A model generated the notes under the pieces. It did no database searches, was not told the origin of the DNA, and saw nothing but the letters and a program-made list of their open reading frames with translations. The position numbers were made by a program, and so were the translations under genes. Source: Holothuria scabra (lineage: Eukaryota > Echinodermata > Holothuroidea > Aspidochirotida > Holothuriidae). Taken from it: 64,000 bases of DNA. This document shows, in pieces, positions 1-12,900 of this stretch (positions are counted from its first letter, which is position 1; every line of letters begins with the position of its first letter). The stretch lies in NCBI GenBank assembly GCA_037179385.1, contig CM074179.1, forward strand, positions 32,059,903 through 32,123,902. Reading direction: 5' to 3'.

Positions 1-790
1 CCTGAAATTATTGAAATTATGGAACTATTGAATAATTATTGCAATTATCAATGACACTCGGCAACAATTGTGGTAAGTTTTGTTTGTTGCTATTAGCCGA
101 AGAAACCCTGAAATCTGTGTGTCCAGTTGAACAATAAAAAATCACATCTTTTTTAATTGGAAATGGACGAGACGTTTTTAAACACATAAAAATTAAACTT
201 ATAATAGTTTAAGGGAAACTATTTACTGTAAATTAATCAAACATTAGTGAAATGTAATAATTTGTTATATGTTTGGGCAGGAGGGCTCAGTTTATCAGAA
301 AATGCTCAATTTTTTTTTATAGTGGTTCACACAGTTATGCGTGTTCACTTAACATATGGGCACTAAACATTCTCATGTGCCTATAGCCTTACTGACAAAG
401 ACCCTCAAAATTAGAGACGAACGAATTCAAAGGCAAAAAACGGTTTAACATGAAATACAGTATAAATGAAAAACTTGCCCCTCTCTGTATGTAACACCTT
501 CCTGGCCTAATCTGTACCATGCCAGATAACGATCACTTAGATTGTAGTCTCCATTATTAAATTGGAGAACTGCTAATAAAATCTTACGAAGTTTAATCAA
601 ATGAAATAACTTTGGGAATCCACTGCGAAACTGCACGTTACAACTCATGGTATCAAATGAAACTGTACATTAAAAAAGTACAAATCCTTGGTTTTGGCCA
701 ACCATGCTACACTGAACACGAACTGCAATGCAGTATAGGACATGGAAAGAAATATGATGACCTAAATAGGTGGCGAAAAACTTTTGAAAC
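1..790. other. No gene recognised
   Basis: AT-rich sequence downstream of the NLR gene. No coding exon, repeat family or RNA gene could be recognised; the open frames here are short and without recognisable motifs. Confidence 0.5.
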
Positions 791-794
791 GAAT

Positions 795-800
795 TTTATT
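795..800 (-). terminator. Candidate polyadenylation signal of the NLR gene
   Basis: AATAAA hexamer on the minus strand 94 bases after the proposed stop codon. A hexamer is common by chance in AT-rich DNA, so the support is its position only. Confidence 0.4.
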
Positions 801-893
801 ATAACAGATCAGCTCATTTAGAGACGTTCATCTTCGTCATCCCTTTGCCCGTCAAGTAGATTAAGAAGTTGATTCCTCTTGATCATTCCTTGA

Positions 894-908
894 TCATTCT
901 TTGTCCGC
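894..908 (-). CDS. NLR exon 11, terminal coding exon with stop
   Basis: After acceptor TTTTGTTTTCACAG the phase-0 reading is A-D-K-E then TGA, giving a tail EADKE. An AATAAA polyadenylation hexamer lies about 95 bases further on, on the same strand (795-800). In another frame the exon stays open to about 820 and encodes a charged peptide, but that frame does not join exon 10 in phase. Confidence 0.6.
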   Translation of the reverse strand, partial: ADKE

Positions 909-3900
909 CTGTGAAAACAAAAGTATCAATGAACATATTTATCACTGTTTCTCCGTGGTTTACCAACACAATTTTTCCGTAAGTTTTATGTACCTTTCTA
1001 CTTTTTATTCTGTACATTTACAGCAATTTTGCGCCATATTTTACACTGGAGAAAGTATAGTTCTTGGAACCAACTAAAACGGGTAAATACAAGACATTTT
1101 TTGTTGGTAGGCCTGTGTTAAAAACGGAATGATCCAACACCAAACGTAGTCATAAAACGTCATACTCTTACAAGACTGCATGAGGAATATATAGTTGCAG
1201 ATGAATCTGGCAGTCAAGTAGTGGTGGTATATTTCTCAAGGGTCAATCACCCATAATTTTAGTAATCATCTTAATTACCAATACAAAAGATAGCTAAAAG
1301 CAATCCAAAACCCTGTAACAAGCAAATGAAGTTCAGGATTTGAATTGAATGCAACTATTTACTATACAGGTAGACGAAAGAAACGAGAAAGATGAAGCTC
1401 GGAAAACATGGTCGACACATTTCAGGATATCTTAGCAATCGGACTGGTGTACCCACACTTTGAAAGTTATTAAAGGGCAAGAACAGTCCAAACAAAATTA
1501 TTTTGAAGCAACAGCTCAATGCTTTTATTCCTATTTCTCTTCAAAGTATCTTTCATTTTATTTTAGGACTTCATTGTTGCAAATGCGTGGTAAACAAAGC
1601 AGTTAGTATCAGTAAATTTCACATTTCAGGAGAAAAATATTGTCACTTGACTCCCAAGGCTCTCACTGACAAAAGACTTTTCGAGAAAAAAAACGTTCGG
1701 CGAAACCAAACTTTAAACCTTTAGGGGCAAGAGCAGCCGTCCCAACTTGAAGCAATGAAGTAGACCGTTCTGTTCTTGATTGGTTGTTGAGAGTAATGTG
1801 ATATCCTTTGTTCTTCTCAAATGTGAAATTTACTACAAGTAACTGCTTGGTTTACTTTGCATGTACAATATTTTATGTAAAAATGATAACAATTGACACT
1901 TGCAGTTTTTCACTCCAACAAAAGATATACTTGGATTGATGAATGATTTTGTTTGACAAAGTGCAAAGTGTCATTAAAGTTCAACTGTTAGGTCTAATAT
2001 GAGCGACGTCCTGAATTATTCAATTTAAAATGAGAATTTCGTGTGTTTATGTAAGAGGAACGTAAGACGATCATGCGTGCTACAATGCGATCGAAATGCA
2101 ATCAAGTCGTACTTTCTTGACGATCCTTCGTGAACATAGTAACAACTCACAGGCCAAATTCCAGTTGAGCCCAGTTTAACCTGGTTCAACGAGATCCAAT
2201 TCCCTGTTACTGTAAAGACAAGTTAGTCCATTGGTGTCTGAATCAACTAACCACGTTAGTCACTCATATTTGACTAATTTGTAATGATATATCAATAATG
2301 TTGTAGTAAGTACCGCAGAATATCAGTAAAAACATAGTCAAGGAGGCATAATTGTTGTTAGAAACTAATTCAACTGGGTCAAACATTAGTCAATATTGTT
2401 GACTAACGTGATTGATCGGTTCACTGTTTTAACTAATTTGTGTTTACTCTGTGTATTTCAGTTCAAGTAGTCAAAAACCAATCCACAGAATTTGAGCAAA
2501 TTCAAGTGGGAAAAAGTAGATGTCACAGTTAAAAGCTGTGAAATCCTCGTTTCGCCGCAGTTTGTTTTAACATGAAACGGGCAAAATTAGCTGGCACCAG
2601 TTGAATCTAGTATTTCGGTCAGTTTGATTTAACTGGAATTTGGACCGGGAAGGCTCAAGAAAGAAAAAAAACCTAGACAGGTGAGAGATATATTTTACAG
2701 AAAAAAGATTTTGACACGAATCTCTCAATTAAAAAGTCTTCCTGCCACCTTTGGTAAAGGAAAGGGAAAGCCTTTCTCAACCTCACTGTCCGTAACAGCG
2801 AGTGTTTGAAAAGGGAACTGTTTCTTTCACCAGCTAACTTCTCTGCTCACCCTTTCAACAGCTTTCAAGTGCAATAAACAAAATTTATAGTTCTGGCAGC
2901 TGTGCAACAAGCATGACGCGGACATGGTGCATAATATCCAGGGGCTTGCAACCAATTCAGAGCTGGTTCTGGAGATTTAAGGGGTCCTAGGAATACCCCT
3001 GGCCGTCTCTTGTCTGTGGGTCAGGGGTGTCTTGCTTCGCCGCTTCGAGTTACCTCTAAACTTCAACTGGTTTGTTTACCATGAATTCTGGCAATTGAGT
3101 CATCTTCAATGCATGGGGTATGTCAGTAACTTGTACATAAGCCTTTTCAACACAACGCTTTCAGCATATGATGTATATTGTGATTGGCATGTGTAGCTAA
3201 TACCATATTTTGGTGGGATATCACCTTTCACCATTACTCGCAGATAAAGAAGATACAAGGTTCGGTATCTTGGGCTTGTCTTAGTCTAACATCCAACCCT
3301 TTTGTGTTTTTAACGAGAGGCAGACTTGCAAACATACTACGTTAAAATGTATAAACTGTCTGCCTTTTTTGTTGAGAAAAATTGTCACTTGAAGGGTAAA
3401 CGCAGTCCCCCAACACAGAGTAGTATAAAAGACTGCCCTGTTTTATTATTGGCTCTTGAGAGTCATGTGACAAAATTGTTTTCTCCTTAAATGTGAAAAT
3501 GGCTTCTTGATTTACCTTGAATGTGCGATATTGAAGTCCTTAAATATTGTAAAAGATACTTAGAAGAGGTAAAAAGATTTTTTAATTAATGGAAATAAAT
3601 CTCTCATCCTTTTTTTAGCGCTGTATTAAATGGATTAACATCGTCTATGGATCTTAAGGAAGTTAAGCCGCTTCAAAAGTCAGGATGTTACATTTTGCCG
3701 GTTAGATTATCTCAGTCAATGTTGTACTTTCCATTAAAAAATCCATGACAGAGATTTTCCTGAGACAAAATTTATCGACCACAAAATATGCTGAGCATTT
3801 CCTCTTTCAGGTGGTGAAAACTGCATCTCAATAGAATACAACGTTCGGAAGATGCTAACTTACAAGGTAACGCAAATTTAGTGCATTATATGGTAGTATG

Positions 3901-6900
3901 GGAAATCTGTGCTTTCATCGAAGCACAATAATTTGACATTGCATTCAATTTATTTACAATTTTGATGGTGTTGGAGGGAATAAAAGGTGACATCGTTTAC
4001 TGCACCCTACATATTGTGTGGTGTAGTGCTAGATCTAAAGTGAAAGATGTTCAAACATTCCAACACTATCAAATTTCAAGGAGAAACAAGACACTCAATA
4101 ATAAAACACTGGAGGAATCTGCGGTGTGCAGACATTACATAACTTTCTGTGGATGTATTGAAAAGTGGAAGCATTTTTAACAAAAAATAATTAATCTTTA
4201 GAGTGAGAGACATTTTGAATAAGTACAATGGTATTGCAAAAGGGTCTGGAAGACATGGTGTGGAACATGTTTACCTTCCTTACGAGAGCCAAGTCCCTAG
4301 CCACTGAAATATGCTTTAAATGACCTACGTAAACGTGATAGAGTAAGCTACATTTTGACACTAGATAGTTAAATCAGAAAAAATATTACCTCTGCTAACT
4401 CGCGAATTGTATCCACCTGTAAACACGGAAAAGAACAAAGAATAAAGTTGGTCCCTGCTTGACTTAGCGTTCTAAAATAATGATACAAAAACATTAAAGA
4501 GTGGTTGTGTAAAAGATGAAGCTTAGCAACTCGGAGGTATATCTAATTTAGGGCATTGGAGATTCTGGTAGCGGACCACTAACTCCAATACTCGTACCTG
4601 GGGAAATGTTTACTGGCAGATTAATTGCCTTAAAATTTTATAGGATGTTGTTTGTAACTGTGTTACCTATATAAAATGTGATCATTTCTTCATTTAGATT
4701 TTGTAGACAATAAGTTGAAGTATAGACTGTGCAAAATTCAAGGCAATTTGACCAATTTTAGTTCCGTTTGTTTTATTGTATTACTGTACTGCCCTCTGTA
4801 AAATGCCGTCTTTGAGTATTATGGCGGGAAGCACATACCTATCATTCATGGTTTTGTAGCTCAAAATTTCAATGGTCATGAATATGAAAATATGAAAGTG
4901 CCATTAAAGCCCACGTTGTGAACTTCGATCAGAGAGGTAGCATAGCCCGGTTCGAAACTTCTACAAGGAGCTATTTGTACGGAAGTAGCCCTATTCAGTG
5001 TGTAAATCATGGGAACATATAATTAGTGGTCCGCTACCTTCTAGAAAAAGCTTCTTCACTCACAGTGGCCATTTTAAGAGAGGTAATGGATAATAAAAAA
5101 GCTACATAAAGACGTCAGTACAAGAGAGTGAGAAATCGAGACAGCGAAATCATGGAAGTACATCCTGTTTCTGACGTTGGTTTTTTTTTATACCGGTAGG
5201 CGAAGGAAGCCGGGAGGGAGGCTGGGGGAGACAGCCCAGTGTAAAATGGGGTAGGGGTGCGAGAGTACCCTTCCGCTCCCACTTTTTGAGTCAGCAACTT
5301 TTTTTTTTCCAAATCTCAAAAAAAAAAAAAAACATTTCCGGCCCACTTTGCGTGCCGCAAAATGCAGGGTAAAATGCATTAGTTCTCGCTCATAAATCAG
5401 TTTGGAAAACTTTTCCGGGCTCTGGAAATGGAAAATAGGACATTTAACATACTTATGTGAGATCACATCATCAAGAGACATCGGCAGCTATATTGCCATT
5501 TTATAAAGTGTCTTTCATAGAATTTCAAATTTTCTTCAATGAAAGTTCTTGTTTTGGGAATATTTTGTCTAAAGGGACAAAGTTCGGGAAACTTTTGAAA
5601 TGTCATTGGAGAGTGTCAGTTCATAGGCCTCAGATAACTTTATGTGTTACAAAGATTCAGTCGTCGTGCAATCATTCTCAAATTTGCCATCAATATATGA
5701 AGGAAGAGCAGATTCTTCGGTAATCCCCCAACTCTTTAAACTTCCTTACAGGAAACCCAGAATCCAAAGCTTCCTGCAATACAAGCTCCACATCTACATA
5801 TATTTGTGTAAAAGGGGTACAAATTTCGGCGCGCTTCCCGCGCCGCAAATTATGTCTCTGTTGTTACACTGAAAGAAAAATCGAAAAACTTGGCTTCTAC
5901 TTACAAGCCTGAGACATGCGATTTCCCGCTATCTGACGGGTCGCGAAATAATTTTCTGTACACTCTAAAATCAAAAGAGTGAACTTAGTCACTCTTTGAT
6001 AGAGTGAAAAGTGTGAATTCACTCCATTAGAGTAATAATTCACTCCAAGAAGATTGAAATTCGCTCCAAAAAGAGCGAAATTCCCTTAAAACGAGCGAAG
6101 TTTTACTCTTGATGGAATGCCTACAGTGACCACTCTTTAAAAAGAGTGTTCATTGCAGGCACTCGTGGAAGAGTGAATTTTCCCTCTTCCTGTGGTGAAT
6201 TTCACTCTTTTGGGAGTGAGTTTCACTCCTCTTGGAGTGTATCATCACTCTAATAGAGTGAATTTACACTTTTCACTCTATCAAAGAGTGACTAAGTTCA
6301 CTCTTTTACTTTTAGAGTGTACGCTCCGCGCCAACTGAAGATGCCGGAGCCTTTCGCGCAAGACTTCATATTCCAGGCAGGCAACCATTGGCCTACCGTA
6401 CCCAAATGCTCTCATACACAACTATCATTTGATAACTTTCAGTTGAGTAGTCTTTGTAGATGGATGCTTTAGTTATTGTGTCAAAATGTTATCAATGTTC
6501 AATATTGCAGAGCAGTGGGGGCGATCACCCCTTGGCTCAAAAAAGAGAAAAATTAGGAAATTTGTCATTTGAGACACCAGTCAACTACAGTCCGGTTTTC
6601 CCAACTTTTCCTTCATGAAATTCGGAATTCTTCCTTATAAAACTCCAGATGTGTAATTATTAGTTTTGAAAGGGCAAAATTTTTCGCGCGCTTGATGCCC
6701 CTAAATCGCAACCTCTACTGCAGAATGCAGTATGATCGCGGAAAAGCCACATTTGGTATAGAGTATTTTAACACCTTACCGCTTCCTGATATTGTTCGTC
6801 TGTCATTGGTCTACCTCCACCCTGAAAATAGAAAGATTCATTCCAAAGTGAATCAATGAAAGCTGTAACAAGAGGTAAACGCAAAGCTTCCCCTTCACTA

Positions 6901-9900
6901 TTATTTCAGTTACCGTACGCCGCAAGGTCCCAAATCCTACTCTATACGGTTTTTATGTTGCTGCTTCTTAAATGAACCAAACTTCTCAAGATGCTGGAGC
7001 GGCAAAAGATGAAGTACGCTTGTTGTTTCTTCGACTTGATGTACAAAACATTTGAAGTAGTCTGAAGATCGCAAAAATACCATTATATTCTTCAATTTCT
7101 CGTACCACATGCTTCACCATGCTTCAAATAAAGTAGCTGATTTCACTTAAATTTCATCCTTGACTAGCTTACAAAACCTACAACGTAACCCAGGAGGAGT
7201 CATGTAATCCCTTTAAAGCATTTTTGTTTTAATTATATGCACTGCCAGAATTATAAAAAAATGTCATTTCCATCTGTCTTGTGATATTCTTTTTATAAAA
7301 GGTTTCGCTATAGCGCCATACTCCTACAATCCCGGACAAAGTTATTGAGGGACACTTCCGGAGCCGACACATATTTTCAGCATGTTTTCCCCGCCACCCT
7401 TTTCTTCAATGTTGAGAAAAAGAATACTGCGCCTTTTGCTGACTTGCGCGCAACTTTTATTCGCCACCTTAACCAACAATGAGATGGGTCACAGGGATTT
7501 GTTCCAAATAATTTTGTCTACGATTGTAGGTTGTTAGCCAAGTGACGGTGGTGATCCCTGGAAAGAAGCTATACCATAAACGTACAACAAGCCACTCAAT
7601 AACTAACATTTCCAAGGGTCATCCGTTGTCGACGTTTTAAAAAGGAAAGATATGTAACCTACTCTGGTCATCACCAGGTACAGAAGAATAAGATGATAAT
7701 TCAATTCGGCATATTCTAAGACACCGTTCGAATATTAGAAACTAGACATTTCCATAGGAAGGCTCTTTATGAGGTTAACTACAGAGGCAACAGGAAGGGT
7801 GAAAAATATCCTTGTTAATAGGCCTACATTGTGAGCTCAACTTAGTATCACAATTTGCCATCTGGTTTTGTTCAGACTTCAACTGTGATTGGGCTTGAAA
7901 ATTGTTCTAGGAGAATAATACTGTATCTTTCTTAACCCTAATTGTAATGTCCATAACCTACTGTATATAGAACATAAATTTTAAGTTGCATAAACCGAGT
8001 TTAAAGCCTACTATTGTTCTAAATCTGACAATCTGGGAGTTCTTTTTTCAATGGTTTTCAGTACGTCCCTCATATAATTAGTAATTACGACGTTCAAGAA
8101 ATAGACAAACTCCACTACACCACTCCTATACACTAATGTTATCTAAAGGTATAGGATTACAATTGAAATGGGACCTTTAGGCCCATCCTTGCTCCTACCG
8201 CTGATATGTTCAAATTGCTATAGAAATGCAGTTATGTAAATCGTTTTAAATTACCATCATCGAGACGGTCTCACACTGTTCTTTAGGTCGCCAACATTGT
8301 ATTTAACTCCCTTTCATCTGACCTACCAACGAATCGGGTTTACCTACTTATTATGAGATGATTGTCGTAACTTAAAAGGCTAGTGCTGCTTAACTCACCA
8401 TTTCAATACATTGTTCAGCCGTCATCCCTCCGGTTCTAAGCTGTAATAGAAGATTTCTGAAGTGTACATGAAAATATAGATTTAAGCATGTGTAAATAAA
8501 CAAAGGAAATGTTTTACGAATGCGAATAGGCCCTCTCAAAGCTCATAAATGCCATGTTGCATGTCATGATGGTGAGATAATTTATCACAGTTGTCATCCG
8601 TTGATTAAAGGTCAAGAACAGTCCAGCCAAACCTATTTTGAAGCAACAGCTAAATATCATAATTTTTTTCTTGTTTCTATTTGGAGTATCTTTCATCCTA
8701 TTTTATGACTTCAATATTGTATATTCAAGGTACAGTAAGTAATCAAGCAGTTACTTCTTTTAAAGCTCCCAATATAGATTTCTCCACAGAATTTTGGGGA
8801 CAAATCATCTGCTTTTTTAGATGAATATTCGGGATAACCCATTATGTTCCTTTTGTAACCTCCATGAAGAGACACTTGAACACTTATCCTGGGAATGTCA
8901 TGTAATCTCTTCCTTTTTGCTAGAAGTTGAGAAATGCTTATTGAATAAAAAGGTTTTTCTTTTCCAAGGAGGATATTTATTTTGGTTTCAAGTTACTCCA
9001 CAAACACCCATTAAATTTTTTTAATTTTTCATGTCAAATATTTTATCTATCAATTGAAGCAAAACTGTTCTCTCCCTACAATCGACAATTTTATTAACAA
9101 GTTTAAGTTTGCAATAGAAGTAGAAAAAAGGATCTCCAGAGGTGTGCACACTATACCAAGAACCGTCAATATTTGTAATTTAAATTATTGAACCCCTAAA
9201 ATTAGTTCGTCCGTGAGTTCGTTCGTTTTTTAGTTAGATAAAAATTCGTGACTATGATGTTCCGCCTCTGAGAGGCTTTGTCTATAGAGGATGAGGTACT
9301 GTTGATCAGGAGTAGTACATCTCAGTTTGTGTGAGTACCGTATGATCGTTGACAAAGCGCCATATGAAAAGCCGAATGTTATTATATAAGCAAGCTTACT
9401 TGTGGCATTTCTGACCTGAATAAGGCGAGCGCATAGCGCATGGATATTTTCGTGAGAAACTGTTCCCTTCGATTTTTATTTTTATTTTTTACATTATATG
9501 TATTTCCTTTCTGTGGTGGTTCTCAGATATAGGTCATTTGATCAATTCATCCATGATAATTGTTAGAGCGCAACCAATAACATATATTATATGAATGAAT
9601 TGTGTACTAAATTATACATGAAAATGAAGTCCACTTACTGAAAAGTACTCCCACCGAGGTTCACCCGAAATATAATTCAGAAGATATGTAACATCATCAG
9701 GATCCCAAAGAACTAAAAATAAAAAATCAAGAGAGAACCGACATGTAAAAAGCACAACTTTTTTAACTTCATTTTAAATTTGTTTAATAAAAGACGTAAA
9801 ATTTAAGAAACCAAGTGAGTTTACGTAAACCCTTCAGGACTTTTATACATTTGCCGAAGATGACTTCTATCTGTAAAATTAAGTTGCCTAACCTTTTTGA

Positions 9901-12900
9901 CCTTTGCCCTGTGTTTGTATCACGGACTTATATACATGGACTTAGCATGTAACGCGTAGCTGGTCGCCACCGACTGGGACAAAAAAGGCGCACCAAGATG
10001 GCGGCCGTGAAGCTATAAATCGTCTGATTTGACGACGACTCTGTAATATTTTGAACAAAAGTTAAACGTAAATGGAAAAAATATCATATTGCTGCAATAG
10101 ATGAAGTGATTTTGACCTTACCTTGCCATATTTTAAAAATATTCCAACTTTCTTGCAAAATATGGGGATATACTTGAGCAAGTCCAAGCTTTCACACAAA
10201 CCCATAGCAGCGGCCATTTTGGTGCGCTTTTTCTCACACGTACGGTAGCGACAATGTACCGTGCATTATCCTCTGTCCATGTATATAGGAAGTCCGTGGT
10301 TTGCATTCACTTCATTTTTTTGCTTCAGGTTGTTTTTGTTTGTAAGTCTGCTTTTTATGTTTTCTCTCATAATAAGGAGTGCACGTTCTCAAGCCTCCCC
10401 CCTGGGGGTTTTTATGTACTTCCTTTCGCTTATATGTACTCTTATATATTTTAATTTATACTTAGTTTGGAAACTCAGAGACATTCCATGATCTTGAGAT
10501 ATCGTGTTAACAAGCAAAGTGTCACATACACACACATACACACATGCACACGCACGCACACTAGTGGCGAACCCCCTCCCCCTTGACGGACTCAAATTGC
10601 CTGTCAGCTCCCTTTTCCTGTTTGAGGCATATGTATCTACCTACATAAAAGAGCCACTACAGCCTATTTTTCGCCCCCTCTGACCAAATATTCTTGCCCT
10701 ACAAACTTTGAAGCGCCCCTACAGGCCATTCTTGCCCCCCTCTGACTGAATGCCCTTCCTCCGCAACTGACGCACACACATCCATACATACAAACGCGCC
10801 CCATCATAATTGCATTGGTTTCTCTTATCATCGAAACCAAAGCCTACATTCCCGCGGCACGTGGCCGGGCAGTTGCTTCCGTTTCTATGATGCCATACAC
10901 CTATGATGTCACAAAATAGGAAGTATATATACGTACAGTTCAATCAGGGAGTTGCTAGAGCAACTCTAGCAACTCCCTGGTCCAATGTCGACAGGAGTCT
11001 ATCATCGCAACTTTTAATTAAACTGCGGTGAAGATTTGTGAATTGATTGTAGGCTATAGACTCATTCAGTGTTTCCAACAAATGCAGTTACGGCTGGGTG
11101 TCAGAGAATTTGATTAGTCTCCGTTCTGCGTACAATCGCGAAAGCATTAATTACACGTGCAATCTGAGATCGGGGCCTGCTGAGATCTACCACACACGTG
11201 CACATGTGTTCTTGTGCATGCTCTATGTCAACCAACGACAAGTGACGTAATCATTCATGAACTCCTAACATAATATTCACATCAGTTTAGTATTACGCGT
11301 ACGAAAGTTATGTCGCACTTGTGTCTTTGGGAGGCGTCACTTCAAAAAGCCCAGGTCACACTGCAGCGATATTGGATCGGATTTCGCTCCAATTTCTGTG
11401 AGTTTTAATCAAAATCTTCTCCATATTTGTCGGAAAGAAACAAAAAATTGCCAGCCTGTGTAAATAAATGATTTGTATCGCAGGACTACGAAAATCTAAG
11501 TTACACTAAATATTGCGTGACGTCAGATCCGAAGACAGCTTTTATCGGATACGCGTTGTCCGATAAAATCCATTTTTCACTGTGACGTCACGAAATAAGT
11601 AGTTTACATTTCACTTTCATGGTCCTTTCATACCGGTCATATATTTACATAGGATGGCAAATTTGGTAATTTTAATAATTTCCGACAATGGATGGAGGCG
11701 ATTTTACTGTAAGTAAAACCCACAAAAATCGCATCCTAATCCGATCCGATATCGCTGTGGTGTAACCTGGGCTTAAGATCATTTTTTGTATTACCTGAAC
11801 AGTAACCTGAATTACGGAGAGACATAGACTCATCTTCAGGCGTTTTGATGTATCGGGGAAGTAAACAGGAATCAAACCTTACAAAAGAAACAAAAACATT
11901 ACACTGATTGAGATTGGATTTTTAAGACAATCAAATTTTGGAACACGTTTTGTAGGTGTGTAATTCGTTTGTTTATCCCGACGATTTAGAGAATGTGGGA
12001 ATATAAGGCACTAAGCGTAATTTCCAGCAAATTCCTTTTGAAAAATAAGCCCGCTGGAGGGATGCTCCGTTCGAAGTTATTGTCACGACTCCCAGGGAAG
12101 CACAGTCTTGAAAGTAAGGTACGTTCTCGATGTTTTGGCATTTTGGGTTGTCTGGGGTCACGATTTTTCAAATTTTTTCTGTAAACTACAACCAATGGTG
12201 GTACTCTGCTTAGATAGTCACTGAACCAACACTTCTCGCGAGCCCCCCCCCCCCCCCCCATTTTTGCAAGACGCTGCTGTTCACGACAGATATAAATATA
12301 TTGGCTCTCTCTTTTTCCTGTTTTACTTTTTAACCTGTTGAAAAACGTCCTCCAGTCGGTTAAAGGGCAAGAGCAGTCATCCCAAATTGAAGTAGTGTAG
12401 TAGACTCTCCAGTTTCATGATTGGCTGTTGGGAATCATGTGACAACTTTTCTTCTCTTCAAATGTGAAATTTAACAGAAGTAACTGCTTGGTTTACCTTG
12501 AATATGCAATAGTAGAGTCATAAATTGTAATGGAAGATAATTTGAAGAGAAATAAGACAAAGATTGTGTTATTTAGCTTTCCCTTCCAAAAAATTTTTTG
12601 GGGACTGCTCCTTACCTTTAATGTTGTGTTTTACAGGATCAGTACAGGTCTGAATTATTCAGCAAGCTATGCTAGGGTATTTTGATGGTTTGTTTTGGTA
12701 AACATTATGCCAAATATATGTTACCATACCTTTTATCCAATTGAATGTAATGTATTACGTACTGAAGAAAATCTAATTTCATGCACGTGGATGCATACTG
12801 CAAGACGCTGTCAAACTCTTGTTCTGTAAATTCACGACCAAGCTCATGTATTTGTAGCCATGTAAAAGTTGATTGGATGACTGGTAATGACAGATTCGAC

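Noticed and set aside
821..908. Alternative terminal NLR exon reading RTKNDQGMIKRNQLLNLLDG
   Set aside because: It requires a different phase than exon 10 provides. The in-phase reading reaches TGA after four residues.
12705..12762. Extension of NLR exon 5 to the stop at 12705 as the gene end
   Set aside because: A good phase-2 donor at 12763 joins in frame to exon 6, which continues the domain; kept only as a possible alternative ending.
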